From an uncultured Carnobacteriaceae bacterium (GTDB lineage: Bacteria > Bacillota > Bacilli > Lactobacillales > Aerococcaceae): a stretch of 8,212 nucleotides of DNA. Positions 1-5,272 of this stretch are shown here, one piece after another. The notes below the pieces were generated by a model. That model saw only the letters and a program-made list of their open reading frames with translations. It did no database searches and was not told the DNA's origin. Position 1 is the first letter of the stretch; each line of letters begins with the position of its first letter. A program made the position numbers and the translations under genes. The stretch is from contig CALHVK010000137.1 of assembly GCA_938039195.1 (NCBI GenBank), forward strand, positions 1 through 8,212, read 5' to 3'.

Positions 1-346
1 TAATCCACTCTGTCATTTCCTTAGTCCACGTTAATCCTTGTTGATAAAGGGTTGAGAGTTTCAGGAGGGATTCGTACCCCTTCTCGCCTTTTGCATAAAC
101 GATAACCATTTCTTTTTTAGAGGAATCACTCTTCCAAGCGACTTCGAAAGTACATCCTAAAATCGGTTGAATTCCATTGGCAATACAACGCTCATAAAAT
201 TCAACAGCACCATGTAGAACTCCATCATCTGTTAAGGCAAGTTGTTTATATCCTAATAATTTTCCAGTTTCTACATACTCATTTAAACGAATCGTACTCT
301 TGAGTAATGAATAGCTACTGAATACTTGTAAAGTTGTAAATGGCAT
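1..346 (-). CDS. dnaE: DNA polymerase III subunit alpha (DnaE), N-terminal part, cut by window edge
   Basis: Only the first 115 codons are in the window; the gene continues past position 1. The protein starts MPFTTLQVFSSYSLLKS and contains ALTDDGVLHGAVEFYERC (about residues 37-54) followed by GIQPILG, the usual start of the PHP domain of bacterial replicative polymerase alpha subunits. The ATG at 344-346 follows a strong ribosome binding site (GGAGG on the minus strand, 353-357, 6 bases away). In Firmicutes DnaE works with PolC at the replication fork and extends primers. The histidines of the canonical PHP motif LHxHSxYS are absent (here LQVFSSYS), so the PHP metal site is probably degenerate, as is common for DnaE in Lactobacillales. 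The gene is divergent from the DUF2929 gene. PolC is unlikely because PolC carries OB and exonuclease regions around its PHP domain. Confidence 0.93.
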   Translation of the reverse strand, partial: MPFTTLQVFSSYSLLKSTIRLNEYVETGKLLGYKQLALTDDGVLHGAVEFYERCIANGIQPILGCTFEVAWKSDSSKKEMVIVYAKGEKGYESLLKLSTLYQQGLTWTKEMTEWI

Positions 347-375
347 AGGGTTCCTCCTCTCATATTTGTCGCCTT

Positions 376-404
376 ATTATAGCATATCTTCCCCTTTCAT
401 GCTC
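376..404 (-). promoter_or_regulatory. Probable dnaE promoter, extended -10
   Basis: On the minus strand, TATAAT (376-381) is preceded by TGC, giving the extended -10 sequence TGCTATAAT. The position 17 bases upstream (399-404, GAGCAT) is a poor -35, which extended -10 promoters tolerate. The predicted start lies about 20 bases before the dnaE ATG and leaves the ribosome binding site intact. It is back to back with the promoter of the neighbouring plus-strand gene. Confidence 0.65.
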
Positions 405-432
405 CCATTTGGAAAGTTTTCCAGCCCATCTA

Positions 433-462
433 TTGTCAAAAGAATCTAGCTTGTACTATAAT
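433..462 (+). promoter_or_regulatory. Sigma-A-like promoter of the DUF2929 gene
   Basis: TTGTCA (433-438) and a perfect TATAAT (457-462) are separated by 18 bases. The expected transcription start is near 469, which overlaps the in-frame ATG at 468 and therefore argues for the downstream GTG start at 486. Confidence 0.75.
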
Positions 463-485
463 GGGAAATGAAAGAAGGGTTGTCC

Positions 486-668
486 GTGAAATATATTGTT
501 ACCATCATATGGGGATTGATACTTAGCCAAGTGACTTATTATTTAGGAAGTGCACTCTCTCAAACACCTTACAACGTACAAAGCGCCGTAATCGTAGGAG
601 TGCTCGTAACTGCAGCTATCTTTATCATCCAACACGTATTCATGAAATCAAATGAAAACAGAAGTTAA
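486..668 (+). CDS. Small DUF2929 (YjzD-like) membrane protein
   Basis: This encodes 60 residues starting at GTG 486 (read MKYIVTIIWGLILSQ). Two hydrophobic segments, about residues 3-22 and 34-53, suggest a two-helix membrane protein with a short polar C-terminal tail (KSNENRS). The pattern of a K-Y-I start, an aromatic IIWGLILSQ helix, a short polar loop, then a second helix matches my memory of the DUF2929/YjzD family of Firmicutes; its function is unknown. An in-frame ATG at 468 would add six residues, but it sits at the predicted transcription start with no room for a ribosome binding site. The GTG has AAGGG (475-479) six bases upstream. The gene is divergent from dnaE. The stop codon TAA (666-668) lies inside the left arm of the terminator hairpin. 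Confidence 0.78.
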   Translation: MKYIVTIIWGLILSQVTYYLGSALSQTPYNVQSAVIVGVLVTAAIFIIQHVFMKSNENRS

Positions 669-695
669 GCTTTAAAACTTAACTTCTGTTTTTTT
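655..695 (+). terminator. Strong intrinsic terminator of the DUF2929 gene
   Basis: AAAACAGAAGTTAAG (655-669) pairs perfectly with its complement at 678-692, giving a 15 bp stem with an 8-base loop, and the T run covers 689-695. The stop codon of the gene is within the left arm, so a terminating ribosome could cover part of the stem. Confidence 0.9.
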
Positions 696-725
696 ATTCG
701 TTTTATCACTACAAAGTTAGACAGG

Positions 726-1179
726 TTTTCACGCTTTTCAATTCTATCGCGCGTAAACTCATACTAGAAAGCACACACCAAGAATGCCCCTCCTCTTTTG
801 GCAATGTTTCGTATAAAGCACAAAAAGACCGAGGGCAAAGTTCGCACGGTCCAATTCCATCGCCTGTAAAATTACACTAGTAAGCACTCACGAAGAATAT
901 TACCCTTCTTTTGGCAATGTTTCGTATAAAGCACAAAAGACCGAGGGCAAAGTTCGCACGGTCCAAATTCCATCGCCTGTAAATTTACACTAGTAAGCAC
1001 TCACGAGGAATGTTACTCTTCTTTTGGCAATGTTTCGTATAAAGCACAAAAAGACCGAGGGCAAAGTTCTCACGGTCCAATTTCATCGCCTGTAAATTTA
1101 CACTAGTAAGCACTCACGAAGAATATTACCCTTCTTTTGGCAATGTTTCCTATAAAAGCACAAAAAGACCGAGGGCAAA
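726..1179. repeat. Four tandem noncoding repeats, 112-114 bp each
   Basis: Units are about 726-839, 840-951, 952-1065 and 1066-1179. Each ends with GACCGAGGGCAAA (at 827, 939, 1053 and 1167), giving periods of 112, 114 and 114. Other shared blocks are ATCGCCTGTAAA, CACTAGTAAGCACTCACGA, CTTCTTTTGGCAATGTTTC and TATAAA(A)GCACAAAA. Unit 1 is the most diverged; units 2-4 are nearly identical. At three unit junctions GACCG is followed about 15 bases later by CGGTC, so on the minus strand each junction can form a short hairpin followed by TTTT(T), a modest terminator-like signal. The last unit runs directly into the left arm of element E1. No coding frame is conserved across units, and unit length rules out CRISPR. 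Confidence 0.9.
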
Positions 1180-1367
1180 TGAAGAAGCATAGGGATTCTA
1201 TGGTAGGAGTAATAGTGATCAGTAACCGATGCGAATTAGAGCCTCTTGAAAATTTATTTTCTAGAGGTTCTTTGAGGCTCGGTAGGCGGGAGACCTTGGC
1301 TCCCGCCGGTACAACTATTACCACTACCATGAAGACATCCCTATGCTTCAATATTTGACCTTCGGTC
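1167..1367 (+). repeat. Element E1: 201 bp structured palindrome, candidate noncoding RNA or palindromic repeat
   Basis: A long imperfect inverted repeat. Left arm pieces 1167-1180, 1184-1196, 1200-1206 and 1209-1216 pair with 1353-1367, 1337-1349, 1324-1330 and 1314-1321, about 42 base pairs in all; the outermost helix needs one bulged A (1358) and one G-T pair. Inside are a stretch with TGCGAATTAG (1230-1239), a hairpin that can form in two ways (GAGCCTC 1239-1245 with GAGGCTC 1274-1280, or CCTCT-T-GAAAA with TTTTC-T-AGAGG), and a clean 8 bp stem-loop GGCGGGAG/CTCCCGCC (1285-1307) with loop ACCTTGG. It lies between the tandem repeats and the queA stop. It shares motifs and layout with E2 in the opposite orientation, which sets the orientation used here. 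The family is not recognised; length and a long closing stem recall 6S RNA, but two inner hairpins do not fit that fold. Confidence 0.75.
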
Positions 1368-1374
1368 AATTTTT
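1355..1374 (+). terminator. Plus-strand intrinsic terminator at the end of E1
   Basis: TTGACC (1355-1360) and GGTCAA (1364-1369) form a 6 bp stem with a 3-base loop, followed by T5 (1370-1374). It is oriented to end a plus-strand transcript crossing E1. The same bases form the right outer arm of E1, so this hairpin and the outer helix of E1 exclude each other. Confidence 0.6.
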
Positions 1375-1375
1375 C

Positions 1376-2413
1376 TTATTTATGCACAAACATTGCATCG
1401 CCAAAACTAAAGAAGCGGTAACGTTCTTCGATGGCGTGCTGATACGCTTCTAGTGTGAATTCACGTCCAAGATAAGCGCTGACAAGCATCACTAGCGTTG
1501 ATTTTGGTAAGTGGAAATTCGTTACAAACGCATCCACCACATGAAACTCATATCCAGGTGAGATAAAAATATCTGTCCATCCACTCGCAGGCACCACATG
1601 CCCGTTATTATCTCTTGCGACTGTTTCTAACGTACGAATCGAAGTCGTCCCTACAGCAATCACTCGTTTACCAGCTTTCTTTGTCGCTTCAATCATATCC
1701 GCAGTTTCTTTTGATACATTGTAATACTCAGAATGCATCTTATGGTCTTCTAGCGAATCCACCGAAACGGGTCTAAAGGTTCCAAGGCCAACGTGCAATG
1801 TGACCGGAACAATATTAACACCCTTGTCACGGATTTGTTGCATTAACGCTTCGGTAAAGTGCAATCCAGCTGTTGGTGCTGCTGCAGATCCGTTTTCTTT
1901 TGCATATACTGTTTGGTAACGTTCTTTATCTTCTAAACGTTCTTTTATATACGGTGGTAATGGCATCTCACCAAGAGATTCCAACACTTCTAGGAATACT
2001 CCTTCGTAAGAAAACTCAATAATACGTCCACCTTGCTCTAATTCTTCGACAACGGTTGCTTTGAGTCGGCCATCTCCAAAAGATACAACACTACCGACTT
2101 TCATCCGTTTTGCAGGTTTCACTAGCGTTTCCCACTTGTCGCCTTCCGTATTCGTTAATAGTAAGACCTCAATATGAGCGCCCGTTTCTTCTTTCGTTCC
2201 ATAAAGACGTGCTGGCAATACACGAGTGTTATTGACAACAAGTGTATCTCCTTCTTCCAACTCTTCTAAAAGGTCAGAAAAATGTTTATCTTCAATAGTA
2301 TGTGTTGTTTTATTCACCACTAATAAACGTGAAGACGTACGGTCTTTCAATGGGGTTTGCGCGATTAATTCTTCGGGTAAATCGAAGTCAAAATCTTTTG
2401 TTGTATAGTTCAT
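1376..2413 (-). CDS. queA: S-adenosylmethionine:tRNA ribosyltransferase-isomerase QueA
   Basis: QueA transfers and isomerises the ribosyl part of S-adenosylmethionine onto 7-aminomethyl-7-deazaguanine at the wobble position of GUN-anticodon tRNAs, producing epoxyqueuosine. The 345-residue product has normal family length and carries family motifs: DLPEELIAQTPLKDRTSSRL (11-30), NNTRVLPARLYG (61-72), AAPTAGLHFTEAL (178-190), HVGLGTFRPV (207-216), VGTTSIRTLE (254-263) and FVTNFHLPKSTLVMLVSAYL (296-315). The ATG start has AAGGA 8 bases upstream (2421-2425), beginning 3 bases beyond the ruvB stop; 14 bases separate the two genes. It is the last gene of the ruvA-ruvB-queA operon. No tgt follows it in this window; the downstream side is element E1, whose outer helix read on the minus strand ends in T5 and could terminate this operon. 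Confidence 0.97.
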   Translation of the reverse strand: MNYTTKDFDFDLPEELIAQTPLKDRTSSRLLVVNKTTHTIEDKHFSDLLEELEEGDTLVVNNTRVLPARLYGTKEETGAHIEVLLLTNTEGDKWETLVKPAKRMKVGSVVSFGDGRLKATVVEELEQGGRIIEFSYEGVFLEVLESLGEMPLPPYIKERLEDKERYQTVYAKENGSAAAPTAGLHFTEALMQQIRDKGVNIVPVTLHVGLGTFRPVSVDSLEDHKMHSEYYNVSKETADMIEATKKAGKRVIAVGTTSIRTLETVARDNNGHVVPASGWTDIFISPGYEFHVVDAFVTNFHLPKSTLVMLVSAYLGREFTLEAYQHAIEERYRFFSFGDAMFVHK

Positions 2414-2427
2414 TTCTAGTTCCTTTC

Positions 2428-3435
2428 TTACGATAAAGGATATAAGCGCCCTAAGTGAGCGTATCCTTCAGGCGTCACCACACGACCGCGTGATGTCCGT
2501 TTTAAAAATCCAATTTGCAATAAATACGGTTCATACATATCTTCAATAGTTTCCGCATCTTCTGAAATATTTGCCGCAATGGCACCAAGTCCAACTGGGC
2601 CACCATCGTATAAATCAATCATCGCCGTTAACAATTTACGGTCAATATGGTCTAGCCCTTTTGCATCGACACGTAAGACCTTCAAAGCTTGCTGCGTAAT
2701 CTCTTTTGAAATCATGCCTTCTTCGTACACTTGAGAAAAGTCACGTACACGTTTCAAGAGGCGGTTGGCAATACGCGGTGTTCCACGAGAACGAAGCGCA
2801 ATCTCAAGAGCGGCCTCATCTTTAATTTCACTATCAAAAACATTCGCACTGCGTTTTACAATCTCAGAGAGTGAAGCCTCATCGTAATACTCCATATGCT
2901 CCACAATTCCAAAACGGTCACGAAGCGGTGCAGAAAGAGCCCCTGCACGAGTCGTTGCCCCAATCAACGTGAACGGCGGCAATGGAAAATGTACCGGATG
3001 CGCAGTCGGCCCTTGACCAACTACGATATCTACGAAGAAATCTTCCATCGCAGAATACAACATCTCTTCCACGACACGTGGCAAACGGTGAATCTCATCG
3101 ATAAATAAGACATCTCCGGCTTCTAAGTCGTTTAAGAGAGCCACTAAGTCACCTGGGCGTTCAATCGCAGGGCCACTCGTCGTCTTAATGCCGACTTCTA
3201 ATTCGTTGGCAATCACCATCGCTAAGGTCGTCTTTCCAAGTCCTGGAGGTCCGTATAGTAATACGTGATCCAAGGCTTCAGAACGACTACGCGCCGCTTG
3301 AATATAGATGGCCAGTTCTTCTTTTACTTTTTGTTGACCGATATATTGTTGCAACGTCTGTGGTCTTAGTGATAATTCGGCTTGTACTTCCCCTTCGTCA
3401 AGCGGGTTTCCGTCAATAAAACGTTCTTCCTCCAC
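2428..3435 (-). CDS. ruvB: Holliday junction branch migration ATPase RuvB
   Basis: RuvB is the hexameric AAA+ motor that, with RuvA, drives branch migration of Holliday junctions in recombination and fork rescue. The 335 residues show Walker A GPPGLGKTT (62-70), Walker B LFIDEIHR (110-117), sensor GATTRAG (159-165), the arginine-finger region LRDRFG (171-176), sensor 2 region GTPRIANRLLKR (218-229), and a C-terminal winged-helix DNA-binding domain to SRGRVVTPEGYAHLG near the end. The start is GTG (3433-3435) with GGAGG (3442-3446) 6 bases upstream, directly beyond the ruvA stop; the gap to ruvA is 12 bases, so translation is probably coupled. The short N-terminal extension before the conserved LSLRPQTLQQYIGQ is normal. 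Confidence 0.98.
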   Translation of the reverse strand: MEEERFIDGNPLDEGEVQAELSLRPQTLQQYIGQQKVKEELAIYIQAARSRSEALDHVLLYGPPGLGKTTLAMVIANELEVGIKTTSGPAIERPGDLVALLNDLEAGDVLFIDEIHRLPRVVEEMLYSAMEDFFVDIVVGQGPTAHPVHFPLPPFTLIGATTRAGALSAPLRDRFGIVEHMEYYDEASLSEIVKRSANVFDSEIKDEAALEIALRSRGTPRIANRLLKRVRDFSQVYEEGMISKEITQQALKVLRVDAKGLDHIDRKLLTAMIDLYDGGPVGLGAIAANISEDAETIEDMYEPYLLQIGFLKRTSRGRVVTPEGYAHLGRLYPLS

Positions 3436-3447
3436 GATAATCCTCCA

Positions 3448-4035
3448 TTATTTCATCAATAGTTTAAAGGCTACTTTTAATGCCTCTTGCGTCGTACTTG
3501 GAGCAGCAGCTTCCAGCGACTTCCAAATCTTTGTAATTTCTTTTGCAGAATAGCCAAGGCCAAGTAAGGCTTCTTTTGCTTCTTCAAGAGTTGCTTGGTT
3601 TGTTGAAACAACTGCTTTCGTTGCCTCTTCAGGAAGTACTTCAAACTTCCCTTTCAAGTCTAAAATAATTTGTTGTGCTGTTTTCTTTCCAACGCCTGGG
3701 AATTTTGTTAAATAAGTGACATTCCCACTTTCTACAGCATTCACGAAACCTTCTGTATCGTCATTTGCTAAAATACTCATCGCACTCTTTGGACCGATAC
3801 CAGAAACGCTAATTAAACGTTGGAATAATTCGCGTTCTTCGCTGGAAATAAATCCATATAAAGTAATGGAATCCTCACGAACAACTTGCTGTACTAATAC
3901 TTTAATTTGTTTTTTTAGAGAATCTTGTAGGCGGTATGGGTTTGCAAAAACCACTTGATACCCCACGCCGTTCACATCGATAACAATCGCTGTTGGTAAG
4001 ATATGCGCCAACTCTCCATTTAAATATTCATACAT
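3448..4035 (-). CDS. ruvA: Holliday junction DNA-binding protein RuvA
   Basis: RuvA is the tetrameric junction-recognition subunit that loads RuvB. The 195 residues match family length: an OB-fold domain I (about 1-62, MYEYLNGELAHILPTAIVID and GVGYQVVF), two helix-hairpin-helix motifs VSGIGPKSAMSIL (77-89) and FPGVGKKTAQQI (112-123), an acidic/polar linker, and the RuvB-contacting domain III (about 148-195, EALLGLGYSAKEITKIW). The ATG (4033-4035) follows AAGGAG (minus strand, 4044-4049). It is the first gene of the operon with ruvB and queA. RuvC is not expected; Firmicutes use RecU as resolvase. Confidence 0.97.
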   Translation of the reverse strand: MYEYLNGELAHILPTAIVIDVNGVGYQVVFANPYRLQDSLKKQIKVLVQQVVREDSITLYGFISSEERELFQRLISVSGIGPKSAMSILANDDTEGFVNAVESGNVTYLTKFPGVGKKTAQQIILDLKGKFEVLPEEATKAVVSTNQATLEEAKEALLGLGYSAKEITKIWKSLEAAAPSTTQEALKVAFKLLMK

Positions 4036-4070
4036 GAATAATGCTCCTTTTTTATGTCTATATCAGTACA

Positions 4071-4100
4071 ATTCTAGCATAACAGGAAGGTCTAGGGCAA
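4071..4100 (-). promoter_or_regulatory. Probable promoter of the ruvA-ruvB-queA operon
   Basis: On the minus strand, TTGCCC (4095-4100) and TAGAAT (4071-4076) are 18 bases apart, with TGC directly before the -10 (extended -10). The predicted start is about 30 bases upstream of ruvA. No LexA-type (SOS) box was seen here. Confidence 0.6.
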
Positions 4101-4121
4101 ATGTCTGTTCGCATATTGTTC

Positions 4122-4155
4122 AAAAAAGCAGCCTCCATCAAAAGAGACTGCTTTT
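4122..4155 (-). terminator. Intrinsic terminator of the FMN reductase gene
   Basis: On the minus strand a 12 bp stem (4144-4155 with 4124-4135, one mismatch) with an 8-base loop is followed by six T (4122-4127). It separates the reductase gene from the ruvA operon, making them independent units. Confidence 0.88.
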
Positions 4156-4178
4156 AAAAGTTCAGTTATTCGTTTAAA

Positions 4179-4718
4179 TTATACATTTAATAATGCTTCA
4201 GCTTGTTTTTCAAGTCCGGCTACGACTTCTTCATCTAAAGTCACAACGCCTGTTCCCCAAGCTTCTGGGTTAATTTTAGCGGCAGTGAATTCACCCACTA
4301 CTTGCATACGGATGAATGGTAATAATGCATTATAAGAAGCAAATAATGGTTCATGTCCTGCGTTTGCCATTGCTGATACCGTTACAACTTTATCTTGTAG
4401 AATTGAAGGTCCGTGTGTATCTGATAAGTCTAATGCACGGCTCATCCAGTCTAATAAGTTTTTCACTGTTCCAGGAATTGCAAAGTTATAAACTGGTGAG
4501 AAGATCCATACTGCATCCGCTTTTCCGAATGCATCGCGAGCTGCTTGTACTTCAGGTAATACTGGAGTTTCTAAGTCTTGGTTCATTAATGGAAGGTTTG
4601 AGTAATCTAAGTAAGTGACAGTTGCTTTTCCTTCTAAAATACGTTCTGCTTTCTCAGCTAATTGGTGGTTGAAGCTACCTTTACGTAAGCTACCTACTAC
4701 AAATAAAATGTTTTTCAT
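4179..4718 (-). CDS. NAD(P)H-dependent FMN reductase-family flavoprotein
   Basis: The 179-residue cytosolic flavodoxin-like protein belongs to the NADPH-dependent FMN reductase family (azoreductase, chromate or quinone reductase-like). A beta strand and phosphate loop KNILFVVGSLRKGSFNH (2-18) bind the FMN phosphate; SPVYNFAIPGTVKNLLDW (74-91) is the family signature around the flavin ring; SAMANAGHEP (115-124) contributes the third loop. Such enzymes reduce FMN, quinones or other electrophiles with NAD(P)H; the true substrate cannot be told from sequence. The ATG has GAGG (4727-4730) 8 bases upstream. The gene is monocistronic, with a terminator at 4122-4155 and a possible palindromic operator near its promoter at 4798-4811. 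Confidence 0.93.
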   Translation of the reverse strand: MKNILFVVGSLRKGSFNHQLAEKAERILEGKATVTYLDYSNLPLMNQDLETPVLPEVQAARDAFGKADAVWIFSPVYNFAIPGTVKNLLDWMSRALDLSDTHGPSILQDKVVTVSAMANAGHEPLFASYNALLPFIRMQVVGEFTAAKINPEAWGTGVVTLDEEVVAGLEKQAEALLNV

Positions 4719-4787
4719 ATTCTTTTCCTCTTTTTGTAAATGATTTGACCAAGAAAGTGACGTCTTCTCTCTTGGGAGTGAATTTAG

Positions 4788-4814
4788 ATTATCATCACTT
4801 AAACGTTAAAGCAA
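4788..4814 (-). promoter_or_regulatory. Possible promoter and operator of the FMN reductase gene
   Basis: On the minus strand GATAAT (4788-4793) could be the -10 and TTGCTT (4809-4814) the -35, but the 15-base spacing is short. The imperfect palindrome CTTAAACGTTAAAG (4798-4811), centred on AACGTT, covers the spacer and the edge of the -35, a place where a repressor would act. No regulator gene is adjacent. Assignment is tentative. Confidence 0.35.
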
Positions 4815-4905
4815 TTTATCTGCTCAGAAAAATATTTTTATTTTTTAAAACAAAAAACTTTTAGAAACGTTGATATTATACTGTTTTGAAATGAAATTTA
4901 AAAAT

Positions 4906-4933
4906 ATCATTATAATGTATACGTTATAATGAT
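4906..4933. promoter_or_regulatory. 28 bp AT-rich near-perfect palindrome
   Basis: ATCATTATAA (4906-4915) and TTATAATGAT (4924-4933) are perfect inverted arms around TGTATACG; the core GTATAC is itself palindromic, so only one base pair of the 28 is broken. A TATAAT hexamer occurs in each arm. It looks like an operator or a binding site for a dimeric protein, yet no gene with a credible start follows on either side within 250 bases. Confidence 0.55.
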
Positions 4934-4993
4934 AAAAATTTTTTGAGTAAAATTGAAATACGAAAGTTCGAATGAGTTCGCTATCATAGGACC

Positions 4994-5016
4994 AAAACTC
5001 CACACTGTGAAGTTTT
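4994..5016. repeat. 23 bp imperfect palindrome (hairpin)
   Basis: AAAACT (4994-4999) pairs with AGTTTT (5011-5016) and CAC (5001-5003) with GTG (5007-5009), with one C-A mismatch and a 3-base loop. No proper T run follows, so terminator function is doubtful. It lies within the gene-free stretch between the reductase and pta genes. Confidence 0.5.
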
Positions 5017-5061
5017 GCTTCCCAGAATATCCGCACGACTATTCTCTCACACCGCGCAGTA

Positions 5062-5111
5062 GCTTATTGATGTTCTTTTCATCATTCATGATTTAAGAAC
5101 AGCTAATAAGC
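5062..5111. repeat. 50 nt extended hairpin downstream of pta
   Basis: GCTTATT (5062-5068) pairs with AATAAGC (5105-5111), TGTTCTT (5071-5077) with AAGAACA (5095-5101), and ATCA with TGAT around a TTCA loop at the tip. No T run follows on either strand. It lies beyond the pta terminator, so it is not obviously part of the pta transcript. Confidence 0.6.
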
Positions 5112-5123
5112 CTATATAAATTG

Positions 5124-5151
5124 AAAAACGACTCGCGGTGCGAGTCGTTTT
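5124..5151 (-). terminator. Intrinsic terminator of pta, usable from both sides
   Basis: AAAACGACTCGC (5125-5136) and its exact complement (5140-5151) form a perfect 12 bp stem with loop GGT. On the minus strand five T (5124-5128) follow. It ends the pta message about 120 bases after the stop codon, beyond the E3 hairpin. The plus-strand side has only TTTT. Confidence 0.9.
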
Positions 5152-5169
5152 CGTGAAGTTGAGTTCGCC

Positions 5170-5262
5170 ATCGCAGAAATCGCGTCCACTTCCCGAAACG
5201 TACGCAGAACGTTTCACGTTCCTTCCGTCGTTCCGGTCCAGTGGTCGATTTCTGAGCGCGAT
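5170..5262 (-). repeat. Element E3: long structured hairpin in the pta 3' untranslated region
   Basis: CAGAAATCG (5174-5182) pairs with CGATTTCTG (5246-5254), CCACT (5186-5190) with AGTGG (5240-5244), and ATCG (5170-5173) with CGAT (5259-5262). Inside, GAAACGT (5195-5201) pairs with ACGTTTC (5209-5215), or instead GAACG (5207-5211) with CGTTC (5217-5221); the two exclude each other. The block looks richer in G+C than its surroundings and starts about 10 bases beyond the pta stop. It could stabilise the mRNA 3' end or be a palindromic repeat; it lacks the E1/E2 motifs. Confidence 0.6.
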
Positions 5263-5272
5263 GTCTCACATC

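Noticed and set aside
726..1179. CRISPR array
   Set aside because: The repeats are contiguous 112-114 bp units without unique spacers, and there are no cas genes.
1167..1367. 6S RNA
   Set aside because: Length and long closing stem fit, but two separate inner hairpins replace the single apical stem and there is no clear central bubble. A covariance-model search would settle it.
1167..1367. Retron msr-msd or T-box leader
   Set aside because: No reverse transcriptase gene nearby, and no T-box sequence or downstream amino-acid gene; E1 is convergent with queA.
1103..1369. Open frames on both strands (1103-1369 minus, 1137-1358 plus) over E1
   Set aside because: They follow the symmetric arms of a palindrome, which tends to keep both strands open; no ribosome binding site, low-complexity or unnatural composition, no family resemblance.
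4845..5036. 63-residue minus-strand open frame upstream of the reductase
   Set aside because: No ribosome binding site, rich in F, Y, N and I as expected from AT-rich noncoding DNA, and it spans the 28 bp palindrome and a hairpin.
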